A stretch of 39,589 bases of DNA from an uncultured beta proteobacterium (GCA_903892315.1 CAITHY010000074.1:1-39589), one strand, 5' to 3'. Positions 24,047-32,769 are shown, counted from the first letter of the stretch. A program made the numbers and translations. The notes: generated from the sequence alone by a model not told the origin.

Positions 24047-24573
24047 AATGACTCCTCTGCTCTTGGGGATATATCTTTGATAGTGATAGCACCAGAATCA
24101 CGCATTTGAGCGCATTCTCTAACTGCATCAACAATACCTTGATAACCAGTGCATCGACAAAGATTTCCAGATAAGAGCTCCCGAATTTCTTCATCTGTTT
24201 TTAGGGGGTATTTTTGCAGCATCTCTGTTGCAGTCATGAGCATTCCAGGAGTACAAAATCCACACTGCAAGCCATGATGCTCATTAAATGCTTTTTGCAA
24301 GGGATTGAGTTGTTCTGGTGACCCTAAACTTTCCACCGTATTGATTTCTAAACCATTAGCCTGAATTGCCAACATCAAGCATGATCTGGTGCTTGCGCCA
24401 TCTACTAAAATTGTGCAAGCGCCACATACACCATGCTCACATCCAACATGAGTGCCTGTTAATCCCAAATGATTACGCAGATAGTCTGATAACAGCAATC
24501 TTGGATCAATCAAATCCTCATGAACCTTGCCATTGACTATTACCCATAAAGAGACTTTTTCAATATCGCTCAT
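24043..24573 (-). CDS. Molybdenum hydroxylase small subunit, two [2Fe-2S] clusters (CoxS-like)
   Basis: 176 residues from ATG 24571-24573, one base after the stop of the FAD subunit gene. The N-terminal plant-type ferredoxin cluster motif is GCEHGVCGACTILVDG with a fourth Cys in RSC, and the C-terminal helical cluster motif is CGFCTPG plus NLCRCTGYQG. This subunit passes electrons from the molybdenum centre to FAD. It ends overlapping the lactonase-like gene (ATGA), so the order FAD, Fe-S, lactonase, Mo subunit is tightly coupled. Confidence 0.94.
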   Translation of the reverse strand: MSDIEKVSLWVIVNGKVHEDLIDPRLLLSDYLRNHLGLTGTHVGCEHGVCGACTILVDGASTRSCLMLAIQANGLEINTVESLGSPEQLNPLQKAFNEHHGLQCGFCTPGMLMTATEMLQKYPLKTDEEIRELLSGNLCRCTGYQGIVDAVRECAQMRDSGAITIKDISPRAEESL

Positions 24574-24574
24574 A

Positions 24575-25447
24575 TTATTTCTCTGTGGAGGCCATATTCC
24601 AGGCATTTTTGAAGGTTCGCTTGAACAGTTGACCCGCTAGATGCAGACGATATTCTTCAGAGGCATGCAAATCGGTATTGGGCAAAAGTAAAGAACTCAA
24701 GCTAGCAACAGCCTCTTCAAGCAATTGATCGGAATATGCATGCCCATTGAGCTCTTCCTCTAAAGAAGTAAGTCTGAGAGGTGTTTCACCTACACCCATC
24801 ATCCCAACTCGCAGATTGCTAATGTGGTTCTCAGAATCCTTGTCTACCAATATGCCAACAGCTGCCAATGCAAAGTCGCCGTCGCGTTGTGCAAATTCTT
24901 CAAAAGCCCAACCAGTACTGGCTTTTATCTTTGGAAAACGAATTTGAGTCAGAATCTCATCATCCGCAATAACTGTAGAGAGTGAGCCGACAAAAAATTC
25001 ATTTGCTGAAATCTCCCGCTTGCCATCGACTGACTCACAAATGATGAAGGCGTCAAGTAAAAGGCTCAACATAGGATATTCGGCTGCAGGGTCGGCATGA
25101 GACAAACTGCCACCGATAGTTCCACGATTTCGAACCGCTAAGTGAGCGACATGCTTTAGTGCTTCATGCATGATGGGCAAATGATCTATTACCAAATCAG
25201 ACTGAGCTACGGTGTTGTGGCGTGTTAACGCCCCAATGAGAATATCCTGCCCATCTTCTTTGATAAAGTCGAGCTCCACCAATTTCCCAATATCAACCAA
25301 TAATGACGGCTGAACAACTCGAAAGTTCAGCATCGGCATTAAGCTTTGGCCGCCAGCTATCACTTTAGCGTCCTCAGCGTTGCGCAAGTGAATAAGCGCC
25401 TCCTCTAATGAATAGGCACAAAGATAGTTGAACGGTACAGGCTTCAT
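24575..25447 (-). CDS. Molybdenum hydroxylase FAD-binding subunit (CoxM-like)
   Basis: 290 residues of the FAD_binding_5/CO_deh_flav_C type. FAD pyrophosphate contacts are seen in VIAGGQSLMPMLNFR and NRGTIGGSLSHADPAAEYP. The C-terminal part (FAQRDGDFALAAVGI) is normal for the family. It carries electrons out of the hydroxylase to an unknown acceptor. Its ATG overlaps the stop of the upstream CoxG-crotonase gene (TAATG). Confidence 0.93.
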   Translation of the reverse strand: MKPVPFNYLCAYSLEEALIHLRNAEDAKVIAGGQSLMPMLNFRVVQPSLLVDIGKLVELDFIKEDGQDILIGALTRHNTVAQSDLVIDHLPIMHEALKHVAHLAVRNRGTIGGSLSHADPAAEYPMLSLLLDAFIICESVDGKREISANEFFVGSLSTVIADDEILTQIRFPKIKASTGWAFEEFAQRDGDFALAAVGILVDKDSENHISNLRVGMMGVGETPLRLTSLEEELNGHAYSDQLLEEAVASLSSLLLPNTDLHASEEYRLHLAGQLFKRTFKNAWNMASTEK

Positions 25448-26934
25448 TAATTACCCTGAAACTGCGGTTCTCTTTTTTCAGCAAAAGCTTTACGACCTTC
25501 GTGATAGTCATTACTCTTGCCAGCGGCTGCAATTAACTCTTCAGCCAAATCACTATCAAGAGCGCCCCGTCCCATAGCTACACCATTTAGTATGTACTTG
25601 GCACCAGAAATACTTAGCGGCGCATTGGACGCTAGCAGTTTTGCAAAACTTCGTGCTGCAATCATGGGGTCATCAGACAGTTTCTGCTCGCCTTGATTTT
25701 TCTTACCAAGTAATTTTTCAAAGAAACTAGGCTTTGCAACTGGGGCAATACTTCCAGACATATGATCAATAAAACCAAGATTTAATGCTTCGGGGGCGGC
25801 AAAGCGTTGTGATCCAAATAAAATTTTCTTAGCCTGTACTAATCCCACTAAATTGAGAAGCTTTTGCGTACCCTTTACTCCATAGATAATGGATAAGCGT
25901 GCTGCTGGTATACCAAATTTCGCGCTAGAAGATGCATAGCGGAAATCGCATGACATGGCCAAGTGAGCGCCGCCGCCCAAACAAAAGCCACGAATGACTG
26001 CAATAGTGGGTTTATTGATGTTTGCAATCGCATCACAACATGCATCAACCGCCACTTCATAATCCCAAACCTGCTTATCAGTCGCTCGAACTTTGCCAAA
26101 CTCAGAAATATCTGCGCCAGCACTAAAGTCCTCCCCGGCCCCCGTCAAAATGACCGATCGCACATTTGGATCTCTTTCCAAAGCACCTAGGATCCCGGGA
26201 ATTGCTTTCCACATTCCTAATGTCATTGCATTTTTAGTTTTAGGCCTGTTGAATGTGACAACAGCAATATGATCCGAGATCCAAATTTTGATCTTGTCAT
26301 CCACCCATACATCCATCACATCCGGGTCATTAGATCCAAACATAAATGCTGTATCGCCAATCCCGTATCCCAACTTCGCTTCGGCACTACCAGTTGATAC
26401 ATTGGCTTTTTTTGCTTTCTGGACTTGAGAGGCGCCCAAGGACTCTTGTTGATATTGTGAAAAATCTATACTTGCAGCCGGCTTTGAATCTATTCCGCCC
26501 ACAGCCTTGCCAAAACCATCAAAGAAATCATCTGCATTTTTACGTGCAGTTGCATCAATTAAGCGTGAACCTAGTTGGGCTAACTTGCCTCCTACATTGG
26601 CCTTAACGGTATAACGCAAAAGAGTTAATGACTGATCCAACTCCTCAAGATCTACCCGTATCTCTGCTTTGGCAAACCCTGCCATCCCACCTTGACCTTC
26701 GCCAATCAATATATAGCTTGAAGGGGCATTAATCTCGGAGAGGGTTACATTCCCCAAGAAGCGCGCCTTAATTGGACCAACCTTAGAAACTACAACAGCG
26801 GTATAAGAAGTATCAGATAGCTTCTGCAATTCTTCGCAGCCAGGTATGCTCTTTTTTAAAATTTCAGGATCATTTAGAGCATCCCAAACAACACTTCGTG
26901 ATGCCTCTAAACGCACTTCGCCTACCATATCCAT
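25447..26934 (-). CDS. Fusion protein: CoxG-like SRPBCC domain plus crotonase-fold domain
   Basis: 495 residues in one uninterrupted frame. Residues 1-150 are a CoxG-like START/SRPBCC domain (MVGEVRLEASRSVVWDALND, SKVGPIKARFLGNVTLSE, LGSRLIDATARKNADDFFDG). A low-complexity linker spans about 150-212. Residues 213-495 are an enoyl-CoA hydratase/isomerase fold with oxyanion-hole residues in DFSAGADISEF and RGFCLGGGAHLAMSCD. The two hydratase glutamates appear to be replaced (A345 in IPAARLSI; K370 region), so hydration is unlikely and hydrolysis or ring opening of a CoA ester is more plausible. CoxG proteins help assemble molybdenum hydroxylases at the membrane. The fusion ties enzyme assembly to the next catalytic step. 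GGAGAGC precedes the ATG. Confidence 0.9.
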   Translation of the reverse strand: MDMVGEVRLEASRSVVWDALNDPEILKKSIPGCEELQKLSDTSYTAVVVSKVGPIKARFLGNVTLSEINAPSSYILIGEGQGGMAGFAKAEIRVDLEELDQSLTLLRYTVKANVGGKLAQLGSRLIDATARKNADDFFDGFGKAVGGIDSKPAASIDFSQYQQESLGASQVQKAKKANVSTGSAEAKLGYGIGDTAFMFGSNDPDVMDVWVDDKIKIWISDHIAVVTFNRPKTKNAMTLGMWKAIPGILGALERDPNVRSVILTGAGEDFSAGADISEFGKVRATDKQVWDYEVAVDACCDAIANINKPTIAVIRGFCLGGGAHLAMSCDFRYASSSAKFGIPAARLSIIYGVKGTQKLLNLVGLVQAKKILFGSQRFAAPEALNLGFIDHMSGSIAPVAKPSFFEKLLGKKNQGEQKLSDDPMIAARSFAKLLASNAPLSISGAKYILNGVAMGRGALDSDLAEELIAAAGKSNDYHEGRKAFAEKREPQFQGN

Positions 26935-26962
26935 CTGAGCTCTCCGATTGAGGAATTTCTGA

Positions 26963-27409
26963 TTAATTAGCTTTTACAAGCTGTTGTAATACGTCGCGAA
27001 CTTTTTGAGGAATTGGCGTTGGCTTATTCGTCTTACGATCAACATAAACGTGTACAAAGTGACCCATTGCTGAAGCTATAGCGTCGTCATTCTTGAAAAT
27101 TGCCACTTCATATTTGACGCTACTATTTCCTAGATGAGCAACCTTTAAGCCAACATGAATCATGTCGGGATAAGCAATCGGTGAAAAATATTTACACTGG
27201 GTTTCAATCACTAAACCAATCGTCTCGCTTTTAACAACATCTAATACGTTTCTTTCAATTAAGTAGCGATTGACTGCAGTATCAAAAAAAGAATAGTAGA
27301 CGACGTTATTAATATGACCATACGCATCGTTATCCATCCATCTAGAATGAATTTCTTCAAACGCTACAAAATCTGCACGAACTGGTGGGGAAGGTTTCTT
27401 ATCGCTCAT
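26963..27409 (-). CDS. Hot-dog-fold acyl-CoA thioesterase (4-hydroxybenzoyl-CoA thioesterase family)
   Basis: 148 residues. The 4HBT/YbgC motif is clear: SRWMDNDAYGHINNVVYYSFFD, with the catalytic Asp before GHxNN, followed by VIETQCKYFSPIAYPD and VGLKVAHLGNSSVKYEV. These cytosolic enzymes hydrolyse acyl- or aroyl-CoA esters. The ATG overlaps the stop of the alcohol dehydrogenase gene (ATGA). In this operon it may release the final acid or salvage CoA; the crotonase-type domain next door could do the same. Confidence 0.9.
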   Translation of the reverse strand: MSDKKPSPPVRADFVAFEEIHSRWMDNDAYGHINNVVYYSFFDTAVNRYLIERNVLDVVKSETIGLVIETQCKYFSPIAYPDMIHVGLKVAHLGNSSVKYEVAIFKNDDAIASAMGHFVHVYVDRKTNKPTPIPQKVRDVLQQLVKAN

Positions 27410-28554
27410 AAAGCCTCTCTATAAAGAATTGCAGCATCATTTAAAGTAATTTCGCGGGGACTATTTTGTAACAACCGGGTTTGTAGCATGGCGTCAGCAG
27501 CCAATTGATCAACATCATCAGCGGTGATGCCAACCTCAACCAAGCGCTGTGGCAAACCTAGCTCTCCAGCAAGGCCGCCAAGGTAGTTTGCTAACTGACT
27601 TGCTTGTTCAATGCTTGAGCCCTGCAAGCCAGGCTTAATAATTTGACCCAATTCTGCATACATATGGTGTGCAGCCTCTAAATTGAACCGCATCACTGGC
27701 CCTAACATGAGAGAGTTAGATAGTCCGTGCGGAACATGAAATCTTGCCCCAATTGGATATGCTAAGGCGTGCACGCCTGCAACAGGTGCATTAGTAAATG
27801 CCATTCCAGCAAGGCAAGCGCCTAGCAACATATTTTCACGCGCATTAATATCGCTACCGCTCTTAACAGCCTTGTGCAGATTGCCAGCTAAAAGTCGTAG
27901 TGCTTCTTTAGCCAAACAATCGGAAACAGGATTTTTTAATCGCTTAGTCGTAAAAGCCTCAATTGCATGAACCATCGCATCAATCCCCGTTGCTGCGGTG
28001 ACATGTGCAGGAAGTCCAAGGGTTAGCTCCGCATCTAGCAACGCCACATCAGGAAGTAATTGTGGAGAGACCACACCCTTCTTCTCACTTTCGCTCACTG
28101 TCACAATTGAAATTGTCGTAACCTCAGAGCCAGTACCAGCCGTAGTCGGAACTAGGATTAAAGGCAATCGTGGGCCTTTTGCCATCCCCACACCATAAAC
28201 ATCAGCCAGCTTTTCTTTACCGGATGCCAACAGTGCAACTAATTTTGCAACGTCCATTGAGCTGCCACCGCCAAAACCTACGATGTAATCAGCGTTTGCA
28301 GATTGAGCAGCATGAACCGCGGCATCAATTACCGCCACAGGAGGGTCTGCCTGAACATCGGAAAATACCTGAACCGGAAGACCTAGCTCTTTAAATTGAG
28401 GTAATGCTTTATCTAATAACCCTGCAGATAAAACGCCAGGATCTGTAACGATCAAGGTAGATTTTCCACCTCGCTCCAAAATTCTTTTTGCAAGATTGGT
28501 TGCACCACCTCTTTCGACAAGGATCGAGCGTGTTGAGTGAAAGTCAAATTGCAT
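27406..28554 (-). CDS. Iron-containing alcohol dehydrogenase
   Basis: 382 residues of the group III Fe-ADH family. The NAD-binding GFGGGSSMDVAKLVA, VPTTAGTGSEVT, and metal-ligand histidines in MVHAIEAFT and FHVPHGLSNSLMLG are all present. It could oxidise an alcohol precursor to the aldehyde, or reduce an aldehyde or a 4-oxo acid. The related maleylacetate reductases have the same fold, so reduction of an unsaturated oxo acid is a real alternative. The gene is 21 bp after the CoA ligase gene and overlaps the thioesterase. Confidence 0.9.
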   Translation of the reverse strand: MQFDFHSTRSILVERGGATNLAKRILERGGKSTLIVTDPGVLSAGLLDKALPQFKELGLPVQVFSDVQADPPVAVIDAAVHAAQSANADYIVGFGGGSSMDVAKLVALLASGKEKLADVYGVGMAKGPRLPLILVPTTAGTGSEVTTISIVTVSESEKKGVVSPQLLPDVALLDAELTLGLPAHVTAATGIDAMVHAIEAFTTKRLKNPVSDCLAKEALRLLAGNLHKAVKSGSDINARENMLLGACLAGMAFTNAPVAGVHALAYPIGARFHVPHGLSNSLMLGPVMRFNLEAAHHMYAELGQIIKPGLQGSSIEQASQLANYLGGLAGELGLPQRLVEVGITADDVDQLAADAMLQTRLLQNSPREITLNDAAILYREAL

Positions 28555-28575
28555 ATTTGCCCCTTGCTTAATCTA

Positions 28576-30117
28576 TTAAATTGCTTCTTTTAATTTAAAG
28601 CGCATTACTTTTCCTGAACCCGTTCTTGGGATCTCTTTTACTACGTGCACCTCTGCAGGAACCTTATATGAGGAAAGGTGGCCCTTTGTAAATTCAATGA
28701 GCACTTCTGACTCCACACTCTGACCTTCCCTTAATACAATGAAGACAACTGGAATTTCCCCAAGATGTTTATGCTCGATTCCAACTGCGGCGCAATCAAG
28801 CACTGCAGGGTGACGAAGTACTGCCTCTTCAACCTCACCCGGAGCAATGTTCTGACCGCCCCTAATAATGAGCTCCTTAAGGCGACCGGTAATTGTTAGG
28901 TACCCATTAGCATCAGCTTTTGCCAAATCACCTGTGTGATACCAACCATTTTTGAGTGCCGCCGCTGTCTCGACTGGCTTATTGTGATAACCCACCATCA
29001 CATTAGGGCCGCGAACGATCAGCTCACCCTCCTGCCCAGGTCCTAAATCAGCGCCTGTTGCTGGATCAACAATTCGAACCGCCACCCCAACCACTGGAAG
29101 ACCACATGAACCCAGTGTTCTTCCCCAGATAGGAGAGTTCATTGTCACCATTGTTGAGGTTTCAGTAATTCCATAACCATCTAACAATTTGATACCAAAA
29201 AATTCCTCAAACCCTCGATTTAAATCTGCTGGCAATATTGCGCCCGCTGAAATACACAAACGCATACCATTTAATTTCACTGCAGAATCTGCCTTAGCAG
29301 ACTCTAGGATGTAGTGGAACATTGTTGGAACCCCAGGAAGAACTGTAAATTTTCCTGTTTGCAACAAGCTTAAAACTTGGCTAGACGAATATTTTTCAAC
29401 AATAAATTCACTAGCACCAGCCGCAACAATGGACAGCACTGAGAAATTGAGCGCATATGAATGAAATAACGGCAATGGTGAAAGTACAACGTCATCTTCA
29501 TTCAATTCTGCTACCGGGATCCAGCAAGCTGCTACGACCCATAACATTGAGCGGACAGTTAATAGAACTCCTTTTGCTTTACCTGTAGTTCCTGATGTGT
29601 AAACGATGAAAGCAACATCATCAATACTAGTTAAGCCATTCTCATCAAATGAGCCTTTTGAGTCGGCACAATAGGTTGAGAAGTTCCCGTAACCTGCAAT
29701 TTCTTCTTCATCAACAATAATAATTTTTAGGCTTGGATCAATTTCGCCCTTTAGCCCTTCGAGTACCCCCAAGCGATCTTTGGAAGTAATGATCACCTTG
29801 GCTCCAGAATCAGTAATCCTGTAGCTCACTTCACCGGGAGCCGCATCATTAGAAATAGGAACGGCTACTAAACCCGCACGAACTGCTCCAAAGCATGCCA
29901 AAACCCAATTTACTGAATTAGGAAGGTAGATAGCCACTTTATCGGAGGGCAGCAAGCCATCTTCACGTAACTGTTTGGCAATATTTCTACTTTGGCGATT
30001 TAACTCTGCATAACTAGCCTCTTTATAGCTATCCCAGTAAGCGACTTTTGCCCCATATTGAGCTGCTCTTTCTTCTAATAATTGCCCGAGCGGTTTAATC
30101 ACATCAGTCTTGATCAT
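28576..30117 (-). CDS. Acyl/aryl-CoA ligase (class I adenylate-forming enzyme)
   Basis: 513 residues from ATG 30115-30117 with GGAG 9 nt upstream; an in-frame TTG is two codons earlier. Motifs: P-loop-like YTSGTTGKAKGVLL, DGYGITETSTMV, hinge region GWYHTGDLAKADANGYL, GRLKELIIRGGQNIAPGEVE, and the C-terminal catalytic Lys in PRTGSGKVMR. It makes an acyl-CoA from a free acid and ATP via the acyl-AMP. It is the first gene of the operon, so it is probably the entry step, and its acid product would be the substrate of the molybdenum hydroxylase. Chain length and ring preference cannot be read from sequence. Confidence 0.93.
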   Translation of the reverse strand: MIKTDVIKPLGQLLEERAAQYGAKVAYWDSYKEASYAELNRQSRNIAKQLREDGLLPSDKVAIYLPNSVNWVLACFGAVRAGLVAVPISNDAAPGEVSYRITDSGAKVIITSKDRLGVLEGLKGEIDPSLKIIIVDEEEIAGYGNFSTYCADSKGSFDENGLTSIDDVAFIVYTSGTTGKAKGVLLTVRSMLWVVAACWIPVAELNEDDVVLSPLPLFHSYALNFSVLSIVAAGASEFIVEKYSSSQVLSLLQTGKFTVLPGVPTMFHYILESAKADSAVKLNGMRLCISAGAILPADLNRGFEEFFGIKLLDGYGITETSTMVTMNSPIWGRTLGSCGLPVVGVAVRIVDPATGADLGPGQEGELIVRGPNVMVGYHNKPVETAAALKNGWYHTGDLAKADANGYLTITGRLKELIIRGGQNIAPGEVEEAVLRHPAVLDCAAVGIEHKHLGEIPVVFIVLREGQSVESEVLIEFTKGHLSSYKVPAEVHVVKEIPRTGSGKVMRFKLKEAI

Positions 30118-30240
30118 GCCCAATCTCCACGCCTTAAATGAGTTCTGTAGGTTCTTTGCTCTAATAGCCCAAAATAGCCATTAGTTACTATTGTTATTAG
30201 ATCATATGAGTAAAATAATTTGGAATCTTCTATAAAAATT

Positions 30241-30256
30241 TAGGTGTAAACACCTA
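30241..30256. promoter_or_regulatory. Candidate operator between the divergent transcription units
   Basis: A perfect palindrome TAGGTGT-aa-ACACCTA in the AT-rich 304-bp gap between the CoA ligase and the solute-binding protein genes. It lies 124 bp before the ligase start and 166 bp before the other start, so it could control both. The tandem HxlR regulator at 31720 is the only regulator nearby. Confidence 0.5.
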
Positions 30257-30421
30257 TAAAATATTATAAGTTATTGTTTTAATTAGTTTTATTTAAAATA
30301 TCCTAAAAAGAATTTAAAAATAGATACTTGTCTTAATGAACTTAAGTTACTAGTATTTACTTAGTTACACACCATCAGCTACACCACTAATAACTAATTA
30401 CCCGGGACAAGGAGTTTTCAC

Positions 30422-31642
30422 ATGTTTAAGAAAAAATTGCTAGCCTCAATCAGTATCATCGCAATGTCATCAGCTTTAATAGCACCGCCTGCATCGGCTC
30501 AAATTTCTGGTGACGTTCTTCGTATTGGCGTTCTGCAAGATATGTCTGGTCAGTTTTCGCATGAGTCTGGCGAAGGCTCAGTAACCGCAGTGAAGATGGC
30601 AGTAGAAGATTTTGGTGGCAAGGTGCTTGGCAAGCAAATCGAGGTTATTTCTGCCGACCACCAAAACAAGCCAGATATCGGAGCAGCCAAGGCACGTGAG
30701 TGGTATGACTCAGGTGTCGATATGATTGCCGGGCTTATTAACTCTGGTGTCGCTTTATCAGTCACGAACGTTGCAAAAGATAAAAATAAGATTGCCATCA
30801 TTAACGGCTCTGGAAGCTCTAAACTAACTAATGAAGGCTGTACACCAGTCAGTATTCACTACGCATATGACACATATGCATTAGCAACTGGCACAACTAA
30901 ATACCTCATTAACCAAAGAAAACTTGATACTTGGTATTTTTTAACTGCAGATTATGCGTTTGGTCATGCGCTTGAGGCAGATGCAACAGCAAACATTAAG
31001 GCTTATGGCGGAACAGTTGTTGGATCAACAAGATATCCAATGGATACTGCTGATCACTCTTCCTTCTTATTAAAAGCACAAGCATCTAAAGCCAAAGTCG
31101 TTGCCTTGGCTGGTTCTGGGCAAGGATTTATTAACGCTGTTAAGTCAGCGCGCGAATTTGGAATCACCAAAGGTGGACAAACTATTGCAGGTTTGCTCGT
31201 ATGGGATACAGACGTACATGCACTCGGCCTAAAAGAAGCTCAAGGAATGATAATGACTTCTGGTTTCTATTGGGATAGAACACCTGAATCACGCGCCTGG
31301 TCCAAACGTTTTTATGAGCGCATGAAGCGCATGCCTCATATGGGTGATGCGGGCGACTACTCCTCAACTATGCAATACCTAAAAGCAGTTCAAGCAGCAG
31401 GCACAGATGAGACTGGCGCAGTCATGGCTAAACTTAAATCAACACCAATCAATGACTTCTTTGCTACCAATGGTCGCATCCGCGAAGATGGTCGCATGGT
31501 TCATGACATGTATGTTTACCAAGTGAAGTCACCTGCTGAATCTAAGTACGCATGGGATTACCTCAATCTAAAAGAGACTATTCCAGCTGCACAAGCTTAT
31601 CGCCCACTTAGCGAGAGCTCATGCTACTTAGTTAAAAAATAA
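30422..31642 (+). CDS. Branched-chain amino-acid type ABC transporter substrate-binding protein
   Basis: 406 residues. A signal peptide ends in PPASAQ, followed by a Peripla_BP_6 fold: VLRIGVLQDMSGQFSHESGEG, IEVISADHQNKPDIGAAKAREW, YFLTADYAFGHALEADATANI. GGAG lies 8 nt before the ATG and a terminator follows. The subgroup is common in betaproteobacteria next to aromatic-acid genes, where it binds aromatic or cyclic carboxylates. No Liv-type permease or ATPase genes are present. It is divergent from the catabolic operon and co-directional with the HxlR regulator, so it probably binds the pathway substrate; it may be needed for uptake via a remote permease. Confidence 0.9.
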   Translation: MFKKKLLASISIIAMSSALIAPPASAQISGDVLRIGVLQDMSGQFSHESGEGSVTAVKMAVEDFGGKVLGKQIEVISADHQNKPDIGAAKAREWYDSGVDMIAGLINSGVALSVTNVAKDKNKIAIINGSGSSKLTNEGCTPVSIHYAYDTYALATGTTKYLINQRKLDTWYFLTADYAFGHALEADATANIKAYGGTVVGSTRYPMDTADHSSFLLKAQASKAKVVALAGSGQGFINAVKSAREFGITKGGQTIAGLLVWDTDVHALGLKEAQGMIMTSGFYWDRTPESRAWSKRFYERMKRMPHMGDAGDYSSTMQYLKAVQAAGTDETGAVMAKLKSTPINDFFATNGRIREDGRMVHDMYVYQVKSPAESKYAWDYLNLKETIPAAQAYRPLSESSCYLVKK

Positions 31643-31663
31643 TTACGCTGTAAAATGTTCGAT

Positions 31664-31690
31664 AAGCCCCCTCGTTTGGGGGCTTATTTT
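31664..31690 (+). terminator. Intrinsic terminator after the solute-binding protein gene
   Basis: AAGCCCCC-tcgttt-GGGGGCTT followed by a T-rich run. It separates the binding-protein gene from the regulator gene, which would then have its own weak promoter or depend on read-through. Confidence 0.9.
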
Positions 31691-31719
31691 TAAGAGAAAT
31701 CAGAAGTATCAACAATATT

Positions 31720-32712
31720 GTGAATTCAATAGCTGAAAATATTGAACCCCTGATGGCAGAGAACTGCTCCGTTAGAAGAACAGTAAACATCATTGGTGAT
31801 GGTTGGACATTTATGATTTTGCGAGAGTGCTATTTTGGCATTCGTCGCTTTCAAGATTTTCAAGAAATCTTAAGCATTCCTCGCGGCACTCTATCGGCCA
31901 GGTTAAATACTCTAGTTGCCGAAAATATTCTTAAAAAAACTTCATCAGATCCGGCAAAGAAACGGCTTGAATATAAACTTACCGAGCAAGGAATTGATCT
32001 TTATAAGGTCATGATTGCGCTGATGTCATTTGGAGATAAATGGATTGAGGCGTCTCCAAAGCAACCTTTAAAGTTAAAACATAAAATCTGTAATCATGAA
32101 TCTCATCCATTTGTTGGATGCCCTCACTGCAGGCAAGAAATTACAGCATCAGAAGTAACCTATAGAAACGGGCCTGGCTTTGGTTATGAACCCGCTTACC
32201 CAGGACCAAAACTTCGCAAATCTGCCGATCCCTTGCTACTTGAGAAAAGAAGGCCGAGCTCTGTGGCTAGAGCCCTCAGGACAATTGGCGACCAATGGGG
32301 TTTTATGGTTCTTAGGGAGGCCTTTTTCAAAGTAAGAAGGTTTGATCAGATTCAAAACAAATTAGGGATTTCTCCAAATACTCTCGCAAATAGGTTAAAT
32401 CACTTTTTAGAAGAGGGCATGTTCCAAAAGGTTCAATATCAAAGCAACCCGGATCGATTTGAATATCGACTTACAACAAAGGGTCGAGCAATATTTTCAA
32501 GTTTTATGTCTATGCTGGCTTGGGGAGATAAGTGGCTAGCAAAAGATGGCCCCCCAATCATCCTGACTCATACCAAATGTTGTCATGACTTCACTCCTTT
32601 AGTAATGTGTGATTTTTGCAAGAATGAGATTCATGCAAAAGATATGAGCTATGACACTGTTTATATCGATCCAAAGGCATCTGTAAACACAAAAGCTGAT
32701 CTCGAAGAATAG
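31720..32712 (+). CDS. Tandem HxlR-type winged-helix regulator with two zinc-binding motifs
   Basis: 330 residues from GTG 31720; ATG 31753 is an alternative start that keeps all domains. It contains two homologous halves. Residues 16-110 and 183-275 are HxlR winged helices (IGDGWTFMILRECYFGIRRF versus IGDQWGFMVLREAFFKVRRF). Each is followed by a short cysteine motif (CNHESHPFVGCPHC, 124-137; CCHDFTPLVMCDFC, 287-300) that looks like a zinc ribbon. HxlR proteins normally act as dimers of single domains, so this one may bind DNA as a monomeric pseudo-dimer. It probably regulates the divergent operon. Ligand and metal are inferred. Confidence 0.88.
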   Translation: MNSIAENIEPLMAENCSVRRTVNIIGDGWTFMILRECYFGIRRFQDFQEILSIPRGTLSARLNTLVAENILKKTSSDPAKKRLEYKLTEQGIDLYKVMIALMSFGDKWIEASPKQPLKLKHKICNHESHPFVGCPHCRQEITASEVTYRNGPGFGYEPAYPGPKLRKSADPLLLEKRRPSSVARALRTIGDQWGFMVLREAFFKVRRFDQIQNKLGISPNTLANRLNHFLEEGMFQKVQYQSNPDRFEYRLTTKGRAIFSSFMSMLAWGDKWLAKDGPPIILTHTKCCHDFTPLVMCDFCKNEIHAKDMSYDTVYIDPKASVNTKADLEE

Positions 32713-32769
32713 CTAAAGAGTTAATTACCCCCAAACCAAAACAATGGATTCATGTGGCGAGCAGCAAAT

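Noticed and set aside
20893..25447. Aerobic CO dehydrogenase (coxMSL)
   Set aside because: Subunit layout fits, but the large subunit has PYRGVGRP where true CO dehydrogenase has the AYxCSFR active-site loop, and the genes sit in a CoA-ligase operon.
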